Assembly: GCF_010378095.1 (NCBI RefSeq)
Contig: NZ_WNJL01000001.1
Location: forward strand, 1 to 64,000
Source: Acidithiobacillus ferrianus
GTDB taxonomy: Bacteria > Pseudomonadota > Gammaproteobacteria > Acidithiobacillales > Acidithiobacillaceae
Direction: 5' to 3'
Length of the DNA stretch: 64,000 nucleotides
How positions within the stretch are numbered: position 1 is the stretch's first letter; the number at the start of each line of letters is the position of its first letter. Below the pieces are notes generated by a model that worked only from the letters and a program-made list of their open reading frames with translations, did not search any database and was not told the origin of the DNA. This document shows positions 16,892 through 25,734 of this stretch, piece after piece. A program made the translations under genes and the position numbers.

Positions 16892-16948
16892 TTCTCCGTA
16901 CCGCTGGCGAGATGTCATGAATTGTTGGGGGGGCCACCGTTTCCCCGG

Positions 16949-17407
16949 TCAATGGCGCCGGAACGCGTCGAGGACGAGCAGTACGGCGCCGATGCTGATG
17001 GCGCTGTCAGCGATGTTGAAGTAGGGCCAATAGAGGCTGCCCCAATGGGCGCCGATGAAATCCACCACATAACCGAGACGGATGCGGTCAATGAGGTTGC
17101 CGACGGCGCCGCCCAGAATGAGGGCGAGCGACAGGGCGGTCCAGGTGGAACCCGGCTTGAGGCGCCGCAAGATGGCGACGATGACCACCCCCACCAGGAA
17201 CGCGACGCCGATGAGCAGCCAGCGTTGCCAGCCTCCGGCCCCGGCCAGGAAGCTGAAGGCGGCGCCGGTATTGTGGACGAGACGAAAATTGAGCAATCCG
17301 GGGATGACGACGATTCCTTGCCCCACCCGCCAGATATGGCTCAACCAGAGTTTGACGCCCTGATCCAGCAGAATCACTCCGAGCGACAGCCATAAATAAC
17401 GTAGCAT
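16949..17407 (-). CDS. lspA: Signal peptidase II (lipoprotein)
   Basis: A 152-aa inner-membrane aspartyl protease that cleaves prolipoprotein signal peptides. Four membrane helices are visible. The family motifs are LDQGVKLW near the N-terminus, VHNTGAAFSFL, GGAVGNLIDRI (first catalytic Asp) and YVVDFIGAHWG...FNIADSAISIG (second catalytic Asp). The start overlaps the ileS stop by one base (TGATG), so it is translated by coupling, in the conserved ileS-lspA order. Confidence 0.97.
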   Translation of the reverse strand: MLRYLWLSLGVILLDQGVKLWLSHIWRVGQGIVVIPGLLNFRLVHNTGAAFSFLAGAGGWQRWLLIGVAFLVGVVIVAILRRLKPGSTWTALSLALILGGAVGNLIDRIRLGYVVDFIGAHWGSLYWPYFNIADSAISIGAVLLVLDAFRRH

Positions 17408-20220
17408 CAGCAGCACTCCCGCGTTTCGCCGGGCAGGGTGAGATTTTTGACGCAGCGCCCGCAAATCTCCGGATGCGCGGGATGCACCCCGACGTCGGGA
17501 CGGCGATGCCAGCAGCGCACGCACTTTCGGGCATCGCTGCTGGCGGCCTGAATGACAATGCCGGGGAAGGCCTCATCGCATCCTTCCGGACGCTCCGCGT
17601 AGGGGCGCAGGATGCAGTCCGAACTGAGCAGGAGAAAGCGGAGTTCTTCCGCGCGCGGGGCGAGAAAATTCTGCCAGTCGTTGTCGGCGTACAAGGTGAT
17701 TCGCGCGTCCAGGCCGGAACCGATCCTTTTTTCCTGGCGCAGGGGTTCGAGGGCCGCGTTCACGGCATCGCGCAATTGGCCTAGCCGTCCCCAGTGCGTC
17801 ATGAGCGCGTCGCTGTCAGCGGGCGGTGCGATTTCTGGATATTGCGCGAAAAAGACGCTGGGTGCCGTCCGTCCGCCCATCTCGGTCCAGATCTCCTCGG
17901 CGGTAAAGCTGAGGATGGGCGCCATCCACACGACCATCGCCTCGAGCATCTGCCGGAGCACGGTTTGCGCCGAGCGTCGCGCCCGTGAAGCCTGGGGGGT
18001 GGTATAGAGGCGATCCTTGAGGACATCCAGGTAGAGACCGCCCAACTCCACCGAGCAAAAGTGATGCAAGCGTTGTTGCACACGGAGGAACTGGTACTCC
18101 GCGTAGTCCGCGCGGATCTCCTCCTGCAGCAGGGCCGTGCGTGCCAGCATCCACCGATCCATTTCCAGCAATTCCGCGGTGGACAGGGCATCGCTGGCAG
18201 GGTTGAAATCATTCGTGTTGCCCAGCATGTAACGTGCCGTATTACGGATCCGGCGGTAACCGTCACCGAGTTGTTTGAGGATGGCTTCGGAGATGGGGAT
18301 TTCGCCGCGATAATCCTCCGAGGCCACCCACAGGCGCAGGAGGTCCGCGCCATGGCGATCGATGATTGTCTGCGGTGCTATGACGTTGCCGATCGATTTG
18401 CTCATCTTGCGGCCTTCGCCATCGACGGTGAAGCCATGGGTGAGCACCGCCTTGTAGGGCGCCCGCCCGCGACTGGCCACGGACTCCAGCAGGGAAGACT
18501 GGAACCAGCCGCGATGTTGATCGGAGCCTTCCAGATAAAGATCCGCCGGACTGTGTAGTTCCGGCCTTTGCTCCAGCACGAAGGCGTGCGTGCAGCCAGA
18601 GTCGAACCAGACATCGAGGATGTCCGTGACTTTGTGGAAATGGCCATGGCCGCACGCGCCGCAGCGGGCGTTGGCGGGCAGGAAATCCTGGTCGGGCTGG
18701 TTGAACCAGGCATCCACCCCGCCCGCCTCCACCGCCTGGGCGATGCGCTCGAAGGTGTCGGCGTCGCGCAGGGGCTCACCGCACTGGGCACAGGAGAAGA
18801 GCGCGACGGGTACGCCCCAGGCGCGTTGCCGGGAAATGCACCAGTCCGGTCGTTGCGCGATCATGCCCGCAATGCGTTCCTTGCCCCATTCCGGAATCCA
18901 GCGGGTCGCGTCGATGGCCTCTGTGGCCCGTTGACGCAGATGATGATTGCTCATGCTGATAAACCACTGCGGTGTGGCGCGGAAGAGCAGGGGGGTCTTA
19001 TGACGCCAACAGTGGGGATAGCTGTGGCGAATTTTCTCGACGTGGAGCAGGACCCCGCGTTCGCGCAGCAGGGCGGGCACTCGCTCATCGGCCTCCCGTA
19101 CGGTGAGGCCGCCCAAGCCCAAAGGCAGATCGTCCTTCAGACGGCCACTGCCGAGCAGAGGGCTGTCCACTGGCAGACGATAATGGCGGGCCGCCTCATA
19201 GTCGTCCACGCCATGGGCGGGGGCGGTGTGTACGCAGCCGGTGCCGGTTTCCAGGGTGACATGTTGACCGAGAATGACCGGCACCTGGCGCTCCAGGAAG
19301 GGGTGCTGGAGCAGCAGCCCTTCCAGTGCTGCTCCGGGAAACTCGGCGAGGATGGCCTCCTCAGGGTGTCCGTAGCGGGCGAGCGCCGTCTCCGCCAGTG
19401 CCGCGGCGAGAATCAGGTGGCGATGACCCGCCCGCAGCAGGCGGTAGGTGTACTCGGGGTGCAGGGCAACGGCCTGATTCGCTGGCAGGGTCCACGGTGT
19501 CGTGGTCCAGATCACCACTTCGGCGGTCACCGTGGTGGTGAGTCCCAGGCGCTGACGGAGGTCCGCGGGGTTCGCCACCGCAAAGGCGACATCCATGGAC
19601 GGACTCGTGCGATCCTGATACTCGACCTCCGCTTCGGCCAGAGCGCTGCCGCAATCCACGCACCAGTGCACCGGCTTGGCGCCGCGCACCACCTGGCCAT
19701 TGACGGTCAGGCGGCCCAGTTCACGAAGGATACTCGCCTCGGCCTGAAAGTGCATCGTCAGATAAGGTTTGTCCCAGTCCCCGAGGAGACCGAGACGCTC
19801 AAAATCCTGCCGCTGAGCGATGATTTGTCCTTCGGCATAGGTGCGGCAAGCATTCCGAAAAGCCTGGGCGCTGACCCGCTCGCCGGGTCGCCCCAATTCC
19901 TTTTCCACCTGAATCTCGATGGGCAGGCCATGGCAGTCCCAGCCCGGTACATAGGGCACCCGATAGCCTTCGCTCAGCTTGCTCTTGTTGATGATGTCCT
20001 TGAGCACTTTGTTGACGGCATGGCCAATGTGAATCTTTCCGTTGGCGTAGGGTGGGCCATCGTGCAGGATGAACACAGGGCATTCCGCGCGGGCTTTCTG
20101 CAACGCGCCGTAGAGATCATGCTCTTGCCAGTGCGCGAGGATGGCGGGCTCGCGTTCCGGCAGCTTGCCCTGCATGGGGAAATCGGTCCTGGGAAGGTGA
20201 AGGGTCTGCTTGTAGTCCAT
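17407..20220 (-). CDS. ileS: Isoleucyl-tRNA synthetase
   Basis: A 937-aa class I synthetase of normal bacterial length. The HIGH motif is in PYANGKIHIGHAVNK near residue 60 and KMSKS in GRKMSKSIGN near residue 600. The editing (CP1) domain holds ETGTGCVHTAPAHGVDDY. The C-terminal zinc ribbon CVRCWHRRPDVG...CGRC is intact, as in the E. coli type. It is followed by lspA (1-base overlap) and preceded by ribF with a 2-base gap. Confidence 0.98.
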   Translation of the reverse strand: MDYKQTLHLPRTDFPMQGKLPEREPAILAHWQEHDLYGALQKARAECPVFILHDGPPYANGKIHIGHAVNKVLKDIINKSKLSEGYRVPYVPGWDCHGLPIEIQVEKELGRPGERVSAQAFRNACRTYAEGQIIAQRQDFERLGLLGDWDKPYLTMHFQAEASILRELGRLTVNGQVVRGAKPVHWCVDCGSALAEAEVEYQDRTSPSMDVAFAVANPADLRQRLGLTTTVTAEVVIWTTTPWTLPANQAVALHPEYTYRLLRAGHRHLILAAALAETALARYGHPEEAILAEFPGAALEGLLLQHPFLERQVPVILGQHVTLETGTGCVHTAPAHGVDDYEAARHYRLPVDSPLLGSGRLKDDLPLGLGGLTVREADERVPALLRERGVLLHVEKIRHSYPHCWRHKTPLLFRATPQWFISMSNHHLRQRATEAIDATRWIPEWGKERIAGMIAQRPDWCISRQRAWGVPVALFSCAQCGEPLRDADTFERIAQAVEAGGVDAWFNQPDQDFLPANARCGACGHGHFHKVTDILDVWFDSGCTHAFVLEQRPELHSPADLYLEGSDQHRGWFQSSLLESVASRGRAPYKAVLTHGFTVDGEGRKMSKSIGNVIAPQTIIDRHGADLLRLWVASEDYRGEIPISEAILKQLGDGYRRIRNTARYMLGNTNDFNPASDALSTAELLEMDRWMLARTALLQEEIRADYAEYQFLRVQQRLHHFCSVELGGLYLDVLKDRLYTTPQASRARRSAQTVLRQMLEAMVVWMAPILSFTAEEIWTEMGGRTAPSVFFAQYPEIAPPADSDALMTHWGRLGQLRDAVNAALEPLRQEKRIGSGLDARITLYADNDWQNFLAPRAEELRFLLLSSDCILRPYAERPEGCDEAFPGIVIQAASSDARKCVRCWHRRPDVGVHPAHPEICGRCVKNLTLPGETRECC

Positions 20221-20222
20221 GA

Positions 20223-21158
20223 TTATTCAGCATCCTGGGGGTGTTCGGCGAAAAATTTTCGGGTGTTTGCGACGTCGCGATCAATGGCGGCCTTGAGCGT
20301 ATCCAGGTTCGCATATTTTTCTTCATCCCGCAGCTTGTGGCGCAACTCTACGGATACCCGCTGTCCGTAGAGATCGGGGCTGCCATCGAGACAGTGCGCC
20401 TCCAGAACGGGTTGCTTGCCGCCTATGGTAGGGCGCAGGCCGATACTGATCGCCGCAAGCCAGATCCCCCGCGCACTCGAGAGGCGTCCCGCAAAAATCC
20501 CCTGTACCGGCACTGGGCGGCGGTTCAGTGAAATGTTTGCGGTCGGAAAACCCAGTGTGCGACCGAGATGGTCGCCATGCACGACGCGTCCGCAGAGCGC
20601 ATAGGGGCGTCCCAGCCAGGTCTCGGCCCGCACCAGGTCGCCGCGTTGCAGAAAGGCGCGAATCCCGGTGCTGCTCACGCGCTCCCCATCTATCAGAAAG
20701 GGCGCCTGCTCCTGCACGCTATAACCATAGCGTTTCCCATAGTGGCGGAGCATGTCGAGATCGCCGCGACGTTCGGCTCCAAAGCGAAAATCGTGGCCGA
20801 CACTGAGCAGGGCGGTACGCAGCTGCCGCACCAGTATCCGGGCGATGAAATCCTCGGCGGACAGCCTGGCCAGCGATTGGTTGAAAGGCAGACAATGTAT
20901 CCTCCGCACCCCCGCCTGGTGCAGGGCCACCACTTTTTCACGCAGGCTGCTCAATCGGGGCGGCGCATCCGTCCCCAGGAAAAACTCGCGGGGCAGCGGC
21001 TCGAAGGTGAGTACCGTCGTCGGCAGGCCGCTCCGCCGCAGGGTGTTCAGCAACGCCTGATGACCCCGATGCACTCCGTCGAAATTGCCAATGGTGACGG
21101 CCTGTGGCGCGTCGGCGGGGCAGCGGCTGCGACGATGGAGGATGGGGGAGGAATGCAT
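20223..21158 (-). CDS. ribF: Bifunctional riboflavin kinase/FAD synthetase
   Basis: 311 aa. The N-terminal FMN adenylyltransferase domain starts with TIGNFDGVHRGHQALL (nucleotidyltransferase HxGH-like motif) and contains SSTGIRAFLQRGD. The C-terminal riboflavin kinase domain has HGDHLGRTLGFPTANI with the metal-binding PTAN. It converts riboflavin to FMN and FAD. It is directly upstream of ileS in the conserved ribF-ileS-lspA order. Confidence 0.97.
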   Translation of the reverse strand: MHSSPILHRRSRCPADAPQAVTIGNFDGVHRGHQALLNTLRRSGLPTTVLTFEPLPREFFLGTDAPPRLSSLREKVVALHQAGVRRIHCLPFNQSLARLSAEDFIARILVRQLRTALLSVGHDFRFGAERRGDLDMLRHYGKRYGYSVQEQAPFLIDGERVSSTGIRAFLQRGDLVRAETWLGRPYALCGRVVHGDHLGRTLGFPTANISLNRRPVPVQGIFAGRLSSARGIWLAAISIGLRPTIGGKQPVLEAHCLDGSPDLYGQRVSVELRHKLRDEEKYANLDTLKAAIDRDVANTRKFFAEHPQDAE

Positions 21159-21247
21159 GCGCTTCGATCGGTCCGGATTCGCAAAAACGCCGACATCTTA
21201 GCGTAAAAATGCGGATTACCCTAGATTGCGCCACAGTGCATCATTCT

Positions 21248-21739
21248 TTACGGTGCCTTTCCTTCGTCGGAGGTGGCCCAGCCGGGCTGGCGCTCCCGCA
21301 ATATCTCCGGCAAAGGACGCCGTTGGCCAAAGCCTTGGTTGTAGCCATGGTAAAAGCCGAGCGCCATTTCCGGGTGGCGCCAGCAGAGATAGCCGTCGCC
21401 GGTATCGAAATCCAGCAGCCACAGTCCGGAAACCACCACCCCCAGCCTTTCCATCTTGTTGATCCAGCGCTGGACGATGGCTTCATAGCGTTTTTCCTGC
21501 TGGCTCAGGGCTTCATGATGGTGCATGCGGGCTTGCATGGATTCCAGTACGGGGGCCAGCGTGTCATGGGCCTGTGCCGTGATGAAACGGACCAGGGGCA
21601 AGAGCGTCTCGGCCTCGTGCAGGGTAAAAATCCTGACTTTACCGGGCCGCTGAATGGCGAAGACCGCATCACCGTGTCTATGCGGTCCGTCGGGCTCAGC
21701 CACGAGATGGCCCCCGTCGATAGAGCGCGCGCAGTTCAT
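21248..21739 (-). CDS. DUF2203 family protein
   Basis: About 163 aa. VRIFTLHEAETLLPLVRFITAQAHDTLAPVLESMQ followed by GVVVSGLWLLDFDTGDGYLCWRHPEMALGFYHGYNQGF matches the DUF2203 pattern: a helical first half, then a short acid-rich WRxGE-like end. The function is unknown. The start given (21739) overlaps the murJ 3' end by 44 bases. A GTG about 12 codons later is an alternative. It sits between murJ and ribF, where many genomes have the two adjacent. Confidence 0.75.
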   Translation of the reverse strand: MNCARSIDGGHLVAEPDGPHRHGDAVFAIQRPGKVRIFTLHEAETLLPLVRFITAQAHDTLAPVLESMQARMHHHEALSQQEKRYEAIVQRWINKMERLGVVVSGLWLLDFDTGDGYLCWRHPEMALGFYHGYNQGFGQRRPLPEILRERQPGWATSDEGKAP

Positions 21740-23249
21740 GAATGTCCAGCCACCAGGCGCCGGTCAAGTACACTGTGGCGGCGAGGAGCACCAGGCCCAG
21801 CACGTGCACCAGCCGCGCCCAAAACGACAGCGATAGCCAGAAGGCCGTATCGCCCCGCAACGAGAGCAGGATCATGCCCATGATCACGGCTAATCCGGCG
21901 GATTTGAGCAGAAGCGCCGGCCAGCCGGGCTGCGGCTGATAGAGTCCGTCGCGGCGCAGGCGCTGCCAGAGCAACAGGGTGTTGACCAGCGCGGCGCTGC
22001 TCGTCGCGAGGGCCAAGCCCAGTTGTTGCAGCGGCCACGCCAGAATAAGACTGATACCCATGTTGACCGCGATGCTGATCATGCCGAAACGCACCGGCGT
22101 CCGGGTATTTTGGTGGGCATAAAAGGCCGGTGCGAGCACCCGTGCCGCGATGATCGGCAAGATGCCGAGGCCGTAGCCCATCAGGCTGAGGGCGCTTTGC
22201 CGGGCATCCTCCGCCGTATAGGCGCCATAACGGAACAGGCTGATCAGTAAGGGTTGGGCCAGGATGAGCAGGCCAACGGTGGCGGGCAGGCCGATGAGCC
22301 ACGTGAGACGCAACGCCCAGTCCAGAGTGTTCGAGAATTGCGGTGAGCGTTCCGCGGCCTGCCGGGAGAGCAGCGGTAGTACCACGGTTCCCAGCGCCAC
22401 TCCAAAGACACCCAGCGGAAACTCCACCAGACGATCGGAATAATACAGATAAGACACCACGTTCGCCCCCACCAAGGAAGCGAGAATGGTGTTTAGAAAC
22501 AGATTGATCTGTGCTACGGACGCGCCAAAGGCCGCGGGTCCCATGAGTCGCAGCACTTTGTTCACGCCGGGATCGCGGCGGCGCAGGCGGGGCCAGTGCA
22601 GATGCCCGACCCGCTTCAGTGCCGGCAGTTGAAAACAGAGCTGCACCACCCCGCCGATAAACACGCCCCAGGCCACGGCGAGGGCAGGTTGGTGCAGATG
22701 CGGCGCCCAGAAGAGAGCGGCCGCGATGATGCTGAGATTCAGGAAAACCGGGGTGAAGGCGGGTACGGTAAAATGCCCGTAGGTATTGAGCACGCCGCCC
22801 GCCAGCGCCACCAGCGAGACAAAGAAAAGGTAGGGGAAGGTGATACGCAGCAATTCCACGGTGAGGTGAAACTTGTCCGGACTGTCCACGAAACCGGGCG
22901 CGATGGCATAGACCACGACGCTCGCCCCCAGTATGCCGACGAGGGTGACGACCGCCAGGGTAAGGGCCAGCCAGCCCGCCACGTCCGCGACAAAAGCTCT
23001 GGTTTCCTCGACGGAACGGGTGACCCGATACTCGCCCAGCACCGGGACGAATGACTGAGAAAACGCCCCCTCACCGAACAAGCGCCGGAACAAGTTCGGG
23101 ACCCGGAAGGCGACGAAAAACGCATCGGCCATTTCGCCCGCCCCGAAGAGCCGCGCCAGTATCACGTCGCGGGCAAAGCCCAGCAACCGCGACACCATGG
23201 TATTGCTGCCCACCTTGAGCACGCTGCGCAGAGGATGGTGGATGGTCAC
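21696..23249 (-). CDS. murJ: Lipid II flippase MurJ
   Basis: A 517-aa MOP-superfamily flippase that moves lipid II to the periplasmic face for peptidoglycan synthesis. The N-terminus SVLKVGSNTMVSRLLGFARDVILARLFGAG, then ADAFFVAFRVPNLFRRLFGEGAFSQSFVP, is diagnostic. About 14 hydrophobic helices follow. I chose the GTG at 23247-23249 because the family start follows it at once; the frame is open 54 codons further upstream but that part looks non-coding. The ribosome site is weak. Confidence 0.95.
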   Translation of the reverse strand: MTIHHPLRSVLKVGSNTMVSRLLGFARDVILARLFGAGEMADAFFVAFRVPNLFRRLFGEGAFSQSFVPVLGEYRVTRSVEETRAFVADVAGWLALTLAVVTLVGILGASVVVYAIAPGFVDSPDKFHLTVELLRITFPYLFFVSLVALAGGVLNTYGHFTVPAFTPVFLNLSIIAAALFWAPHLHQPALAVAWGVFIGGVVQLCFQLPALKRVGHLHWPRLRRRDPGVNKVLRLMGPAAFGASVAQINLFLNTILASLVGANVVSYLYYSDRLVEFPLGVFGVALGTVVLPLLSRQAAERSPQFSNTLDWALRLTWLIGLPATVGLLILAQPLLISLFRYGAYTAEDARQSALSLMGYGLGILPIIAARVLAPAFYAHQNTRTPVRFGMISIAVNMGISLILAWPLQQLGLALATSSAALVNTLLLWQRLRRDGLYQPQPGWPALLLKSAGLAVIMGMILLSLRGDTAFWLSLSFWARLVHVLGLVLLAATVYLTGAWWLDIHELRALYRRGPSRG

Positions 23250-23355
23250 AGCGCGACAACCGTCAAATGGAGAGGAGGGCTCATCGTGCTGATGATGGCA
23301 CGCTGTCCGGGCAGCGCCAAGAGCGCATCGCGGCGCTCCGCGAAACAACGATATT

Positions 23356-24315
23356 TCACCCGGTGGTCTGGGGTTGCTGGGGTTGGATCGCCTCCTGCAT
23401 AAGTTCCGCAAGCCCCTCCGCCAGAGTGACTTGCGGTTTCCCCAGGTGTTTAATCATCGCCCCATTTTGCGCGACCGAGCGGCGGATGTCGCCGGGAATA
23501 TTGGGTGTGTGACTCAGTACGATTGCGCTTCCAAGGATCCGTGTCATGACCTCCGTCAGTTGTCGGATCGTGATAGCCTGCCCCCCGGCGATATTGAGTA
23601 CCCCGACGTAATCACTCGACAATGCGGCAACATTCGCCCGTGCGACATCGCGGACATGAATGAAATCCCGTTCCTGCAAGCCATCGCCACGCACTGTCAG
23701 AGACCGGCCCGCGAGAAGCATATGAATAAACTTTGTAATTACCCCGCTGTAGGGAGAGGTGGGATCCTGTCGGGGACCGTAAACATTGAAGTAACGCAGC
23801 CCAAGCTGCGATGTGCCGTGCAGGCGGGTATAGAGGGATGCGTATTGTTCATTGGTGACTTTCTCCAACCCATAGGGAGAAATGGGTCTGATCGGATTGG
23901 TCTCTTTGATCGGTAGTTCGATGGGTTCGCCATATACGGCTGCGGATGACGCATAAACCAGACGCGCACCGACCTTGTGCGCGGCATCTAAAATGGTCAG
24001 AAATCCCAAAATATTCTGTTGGCAGGACTGAATGGGATTGTCGACGCTTTTTTGCACAGACACCTGCGCTGCGAGATGGAGCACATGGTTGACGCCTTCG
24101 GTGGCAATCTGCACGGTTTTTCGATCGAGGATATCACCATGAATGAGCTGCAGTCGGCTGCTCCTGGGTAAGTTGCCCCGGCTTCCTGAGGAAAGGTTAT
24201 CCAGTACACGCACTTGACAACCGGATTCGAGTAATAGATCCACGGTATGCGAGCCAATAAACCCGGCGCCACCAGTGATAAGAATTGGTGCAGATCCAAG
24301 ATTGGATGCCATCAT
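23356..24315 (-). CDS. pelX: UDP-sugar 4-epimerase of the pel locus (PelX/WcaG-like)
   Basis: A 319-aa extended SDR. The NAD motif GGAGFIGSHTVDLLL is near residue 15, followed by NLSSGSRGNLP. The catalytic set is in YASSAAVYGE and YGLEKVTNE (YxxxK). RYFNVYGPRQDPTSPYSGVI matches UDP-Glc/UDP-GlcNAc 4-epimerases. Pel is built from GalNAc and GlcNAc, so supplying UDP-GalNAc to PelF is the natural role. Its position 39 bases after pelG in the same orientation supports this. The assignment as pelX is inferred from context. Confidence 0.82.
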   Translation of the reverse strand: MMASNLGSAPILITGGAGFIGSHTVDLLLESGCQVRVLDNLSSGSRGNLPRSSRLQLIHGDILDRKTVQIATEGVNHVLHLAAQVSVQKSVDNPIQSCQQNILGFLTILDAAHKVGARLVYASSAAVYGEPIELPIKETNPIRPISPYGLEKVTNEQYASLYTRLHGTSQLGLRYFNVYGPRQDPTSPYSGVITKFIHMLLAGRSLTVRGDGLQERDFIHVRDVARANVAALSSDYVGVLNIAGGQAITIRQLTEVMTRILGSAIVLSHTPNIPGDIRRSVAQNGAMIKHLGKPQVTLAEGLAELMQEAIQPQQPQTTG

Positions 24316-24354
24316 TCAGGTACCTCTTAGATTTTTTAATGGTGTTCATAAATG

Positions 24355-25734
24355 TTAACTATAATCATTTTTCATAAAGGTTTCATATTCTATTTCTGCG
24401 AAATCACGGTCCAGTAGTCCCAGACCGATCATGTCGGTGATGAGAAGAGAGAACATAAACCCTGCTCCATACAAAAACGGTCCTATCCAAAGAGTCAGTC
24501 CAGTGAGTATCACGTTTCCTATTAAAAAAGCACTGACGAGAAAAAATATTCTTCCACGTCGATCGAGGTAAAAATAAACATTAAGAATGCTCATAAGCAA
24601 AAGTTGCAGACTGGTTCCGATAATGTCAAATTCAAATATTCTGACATAGTCTTGAGAATATCCCAGAGTGGTTAAAATTTGCGCCGAGAAGGCGATACCC
24701 AAAAGGACTACCACGCCTTGGACTTTGGCGATATCTAGAAATCCACGTCGCGCAGCCTCAATCATGGCCTGTTTGGCAAGGGTGATTTCCGCATAAACGG
24801 CCCCATCGCGAATGGCGCCATAGAAGTTGTCGTAAGCCTCGACAAAGTCCGTTTCCAGCCGCATGAGAAAAACCGCAAGCCCTGGAACGATGAGAAGATA
24901 AGAGAGAAAAATAGGAACATCATACACGGGGGACGCCCGCAGCGGACCAATAATGGGACCACTGGTATCCGGATAAAACCAAAACATGATTTTGTCTGCC
25001 CAGATGCCCAGATTAAAAACAAAGCCGATAGGTACGAGTGACCAAAATAGTTTTCGATGACGGAATAATGTAGGAGACAAATCCGCTGGCCCCGGATATT
25101 GGAGGATCACTAATGCACCCAGCGACAGGAGCAGGAGCGATTGCCCAATATCAAAAGCCAGCAGGTATCCGTCAAGACCGTAGTGTCGTAGTAGGATGCC
25201 GGTACCAATCACGCTTGCGTAGGCGATAAAATAGGAAATCAGTAGCCCTTTATAGTTTTTTATACTGCTGGCCATGATGGTCAGTATCCAGATATTGCAA
25301 AGCTCAACGAAGCCAGTCTCCATGAGAATGAGATAACTCTCATGCACATTTTTGAAAAATAATATACCAACGATTGACGCGAATAGTGTGGCCACTAGAG
25401 TGGTAAGCGTCAGCATGGTCATCAGCACACCGATAATCAGCGTCTGGTGACGCGCAAAAAGAATATCAGCCATGAATCGCGTAAAGATCAACTGACCAAA
25501 CCCCGTAAGAATCAGAGAAAAAGCAATCAAGTAGGTGACGGATACCTGAAATTGAATGACTGGCAGATGATTGGAGGTCATGGTGAAGGAAAGAACGCCC
25601 ATCAGTAAAACCCCGACAATGGATAATATCCATGGTCCGGAGGCAATCACTCCCGCATAGGCGTACCCTTGAAGCAGGTCGAAATAACTGTCATGACGTA
25701 GAATTTTGCGCAGTTCGAAGCCTATTCCTGCCAT
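24355..25734 (-). CDS. pelG: Pel polysaccharide inner-membrane transporter PelG
   Basis: 459 aa with about 12 hydrophobic helices and the characteristic start MAGIGFELRKIL. Also typical are TRFMADILFARHQ and LRASPVYDVPIFLSYLLIVPGLAVFLMRLETDF. PelG belongs to the polysaccharide transporter (MOP-like) group and works with PelD, PelE and PelF as the synthase complex. It overlaps the end of pelF by 13 bases. The gene is visibly more AT-rich than the flanking housekeeping genes. Confidence 0.95.
   Translation of the reverse strand: MAGIGFELRKILRHDSYFDLLQGYAYAGVIASGPWILSIVGVLLMGVLSFTMTSNHLPVIQFQVSVTYLIAFSLILTGFGQLIFTRFMADILFARHQTLIIGVLMTMLTLTTLVATLFASIVGILFFKNVHESYLILMETGFVELCNIWILTIMASSIKNYKGLLISYFIAYASVIGTGILLRHYGLDGYLLAFDIGQSLLLLSLGALVILQYPGPADLSPTLFRHRKLFWSLVPIGFVFNLGIWADKIMFWFYPDTSGPIIGPLRASPVYDVPIFLSYLLIVPGLAVFLMRLETDFVEAYDNFYGAIRDGAVYAEITLAKQAMIEAARRGFLDIAKVQGVVVLLGIAFSAQILTTLGYSQDYVRIFEFDIIGTSLQLLLMSILNVYFYLDRRGRIFFLVSAFLIGNVILTGLTLWIGPFLYGAGFMFSLLITDMIGLGLLDRDFAEIEYETFMKNDYS

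Noticed and set aside
18568..20370. 600-codon plus-strand open frame opposite ileS
   Set aside because: ileS carries HIGH, KMSKS, editing and zinc motifs. The antisense frame has no recognisable features.
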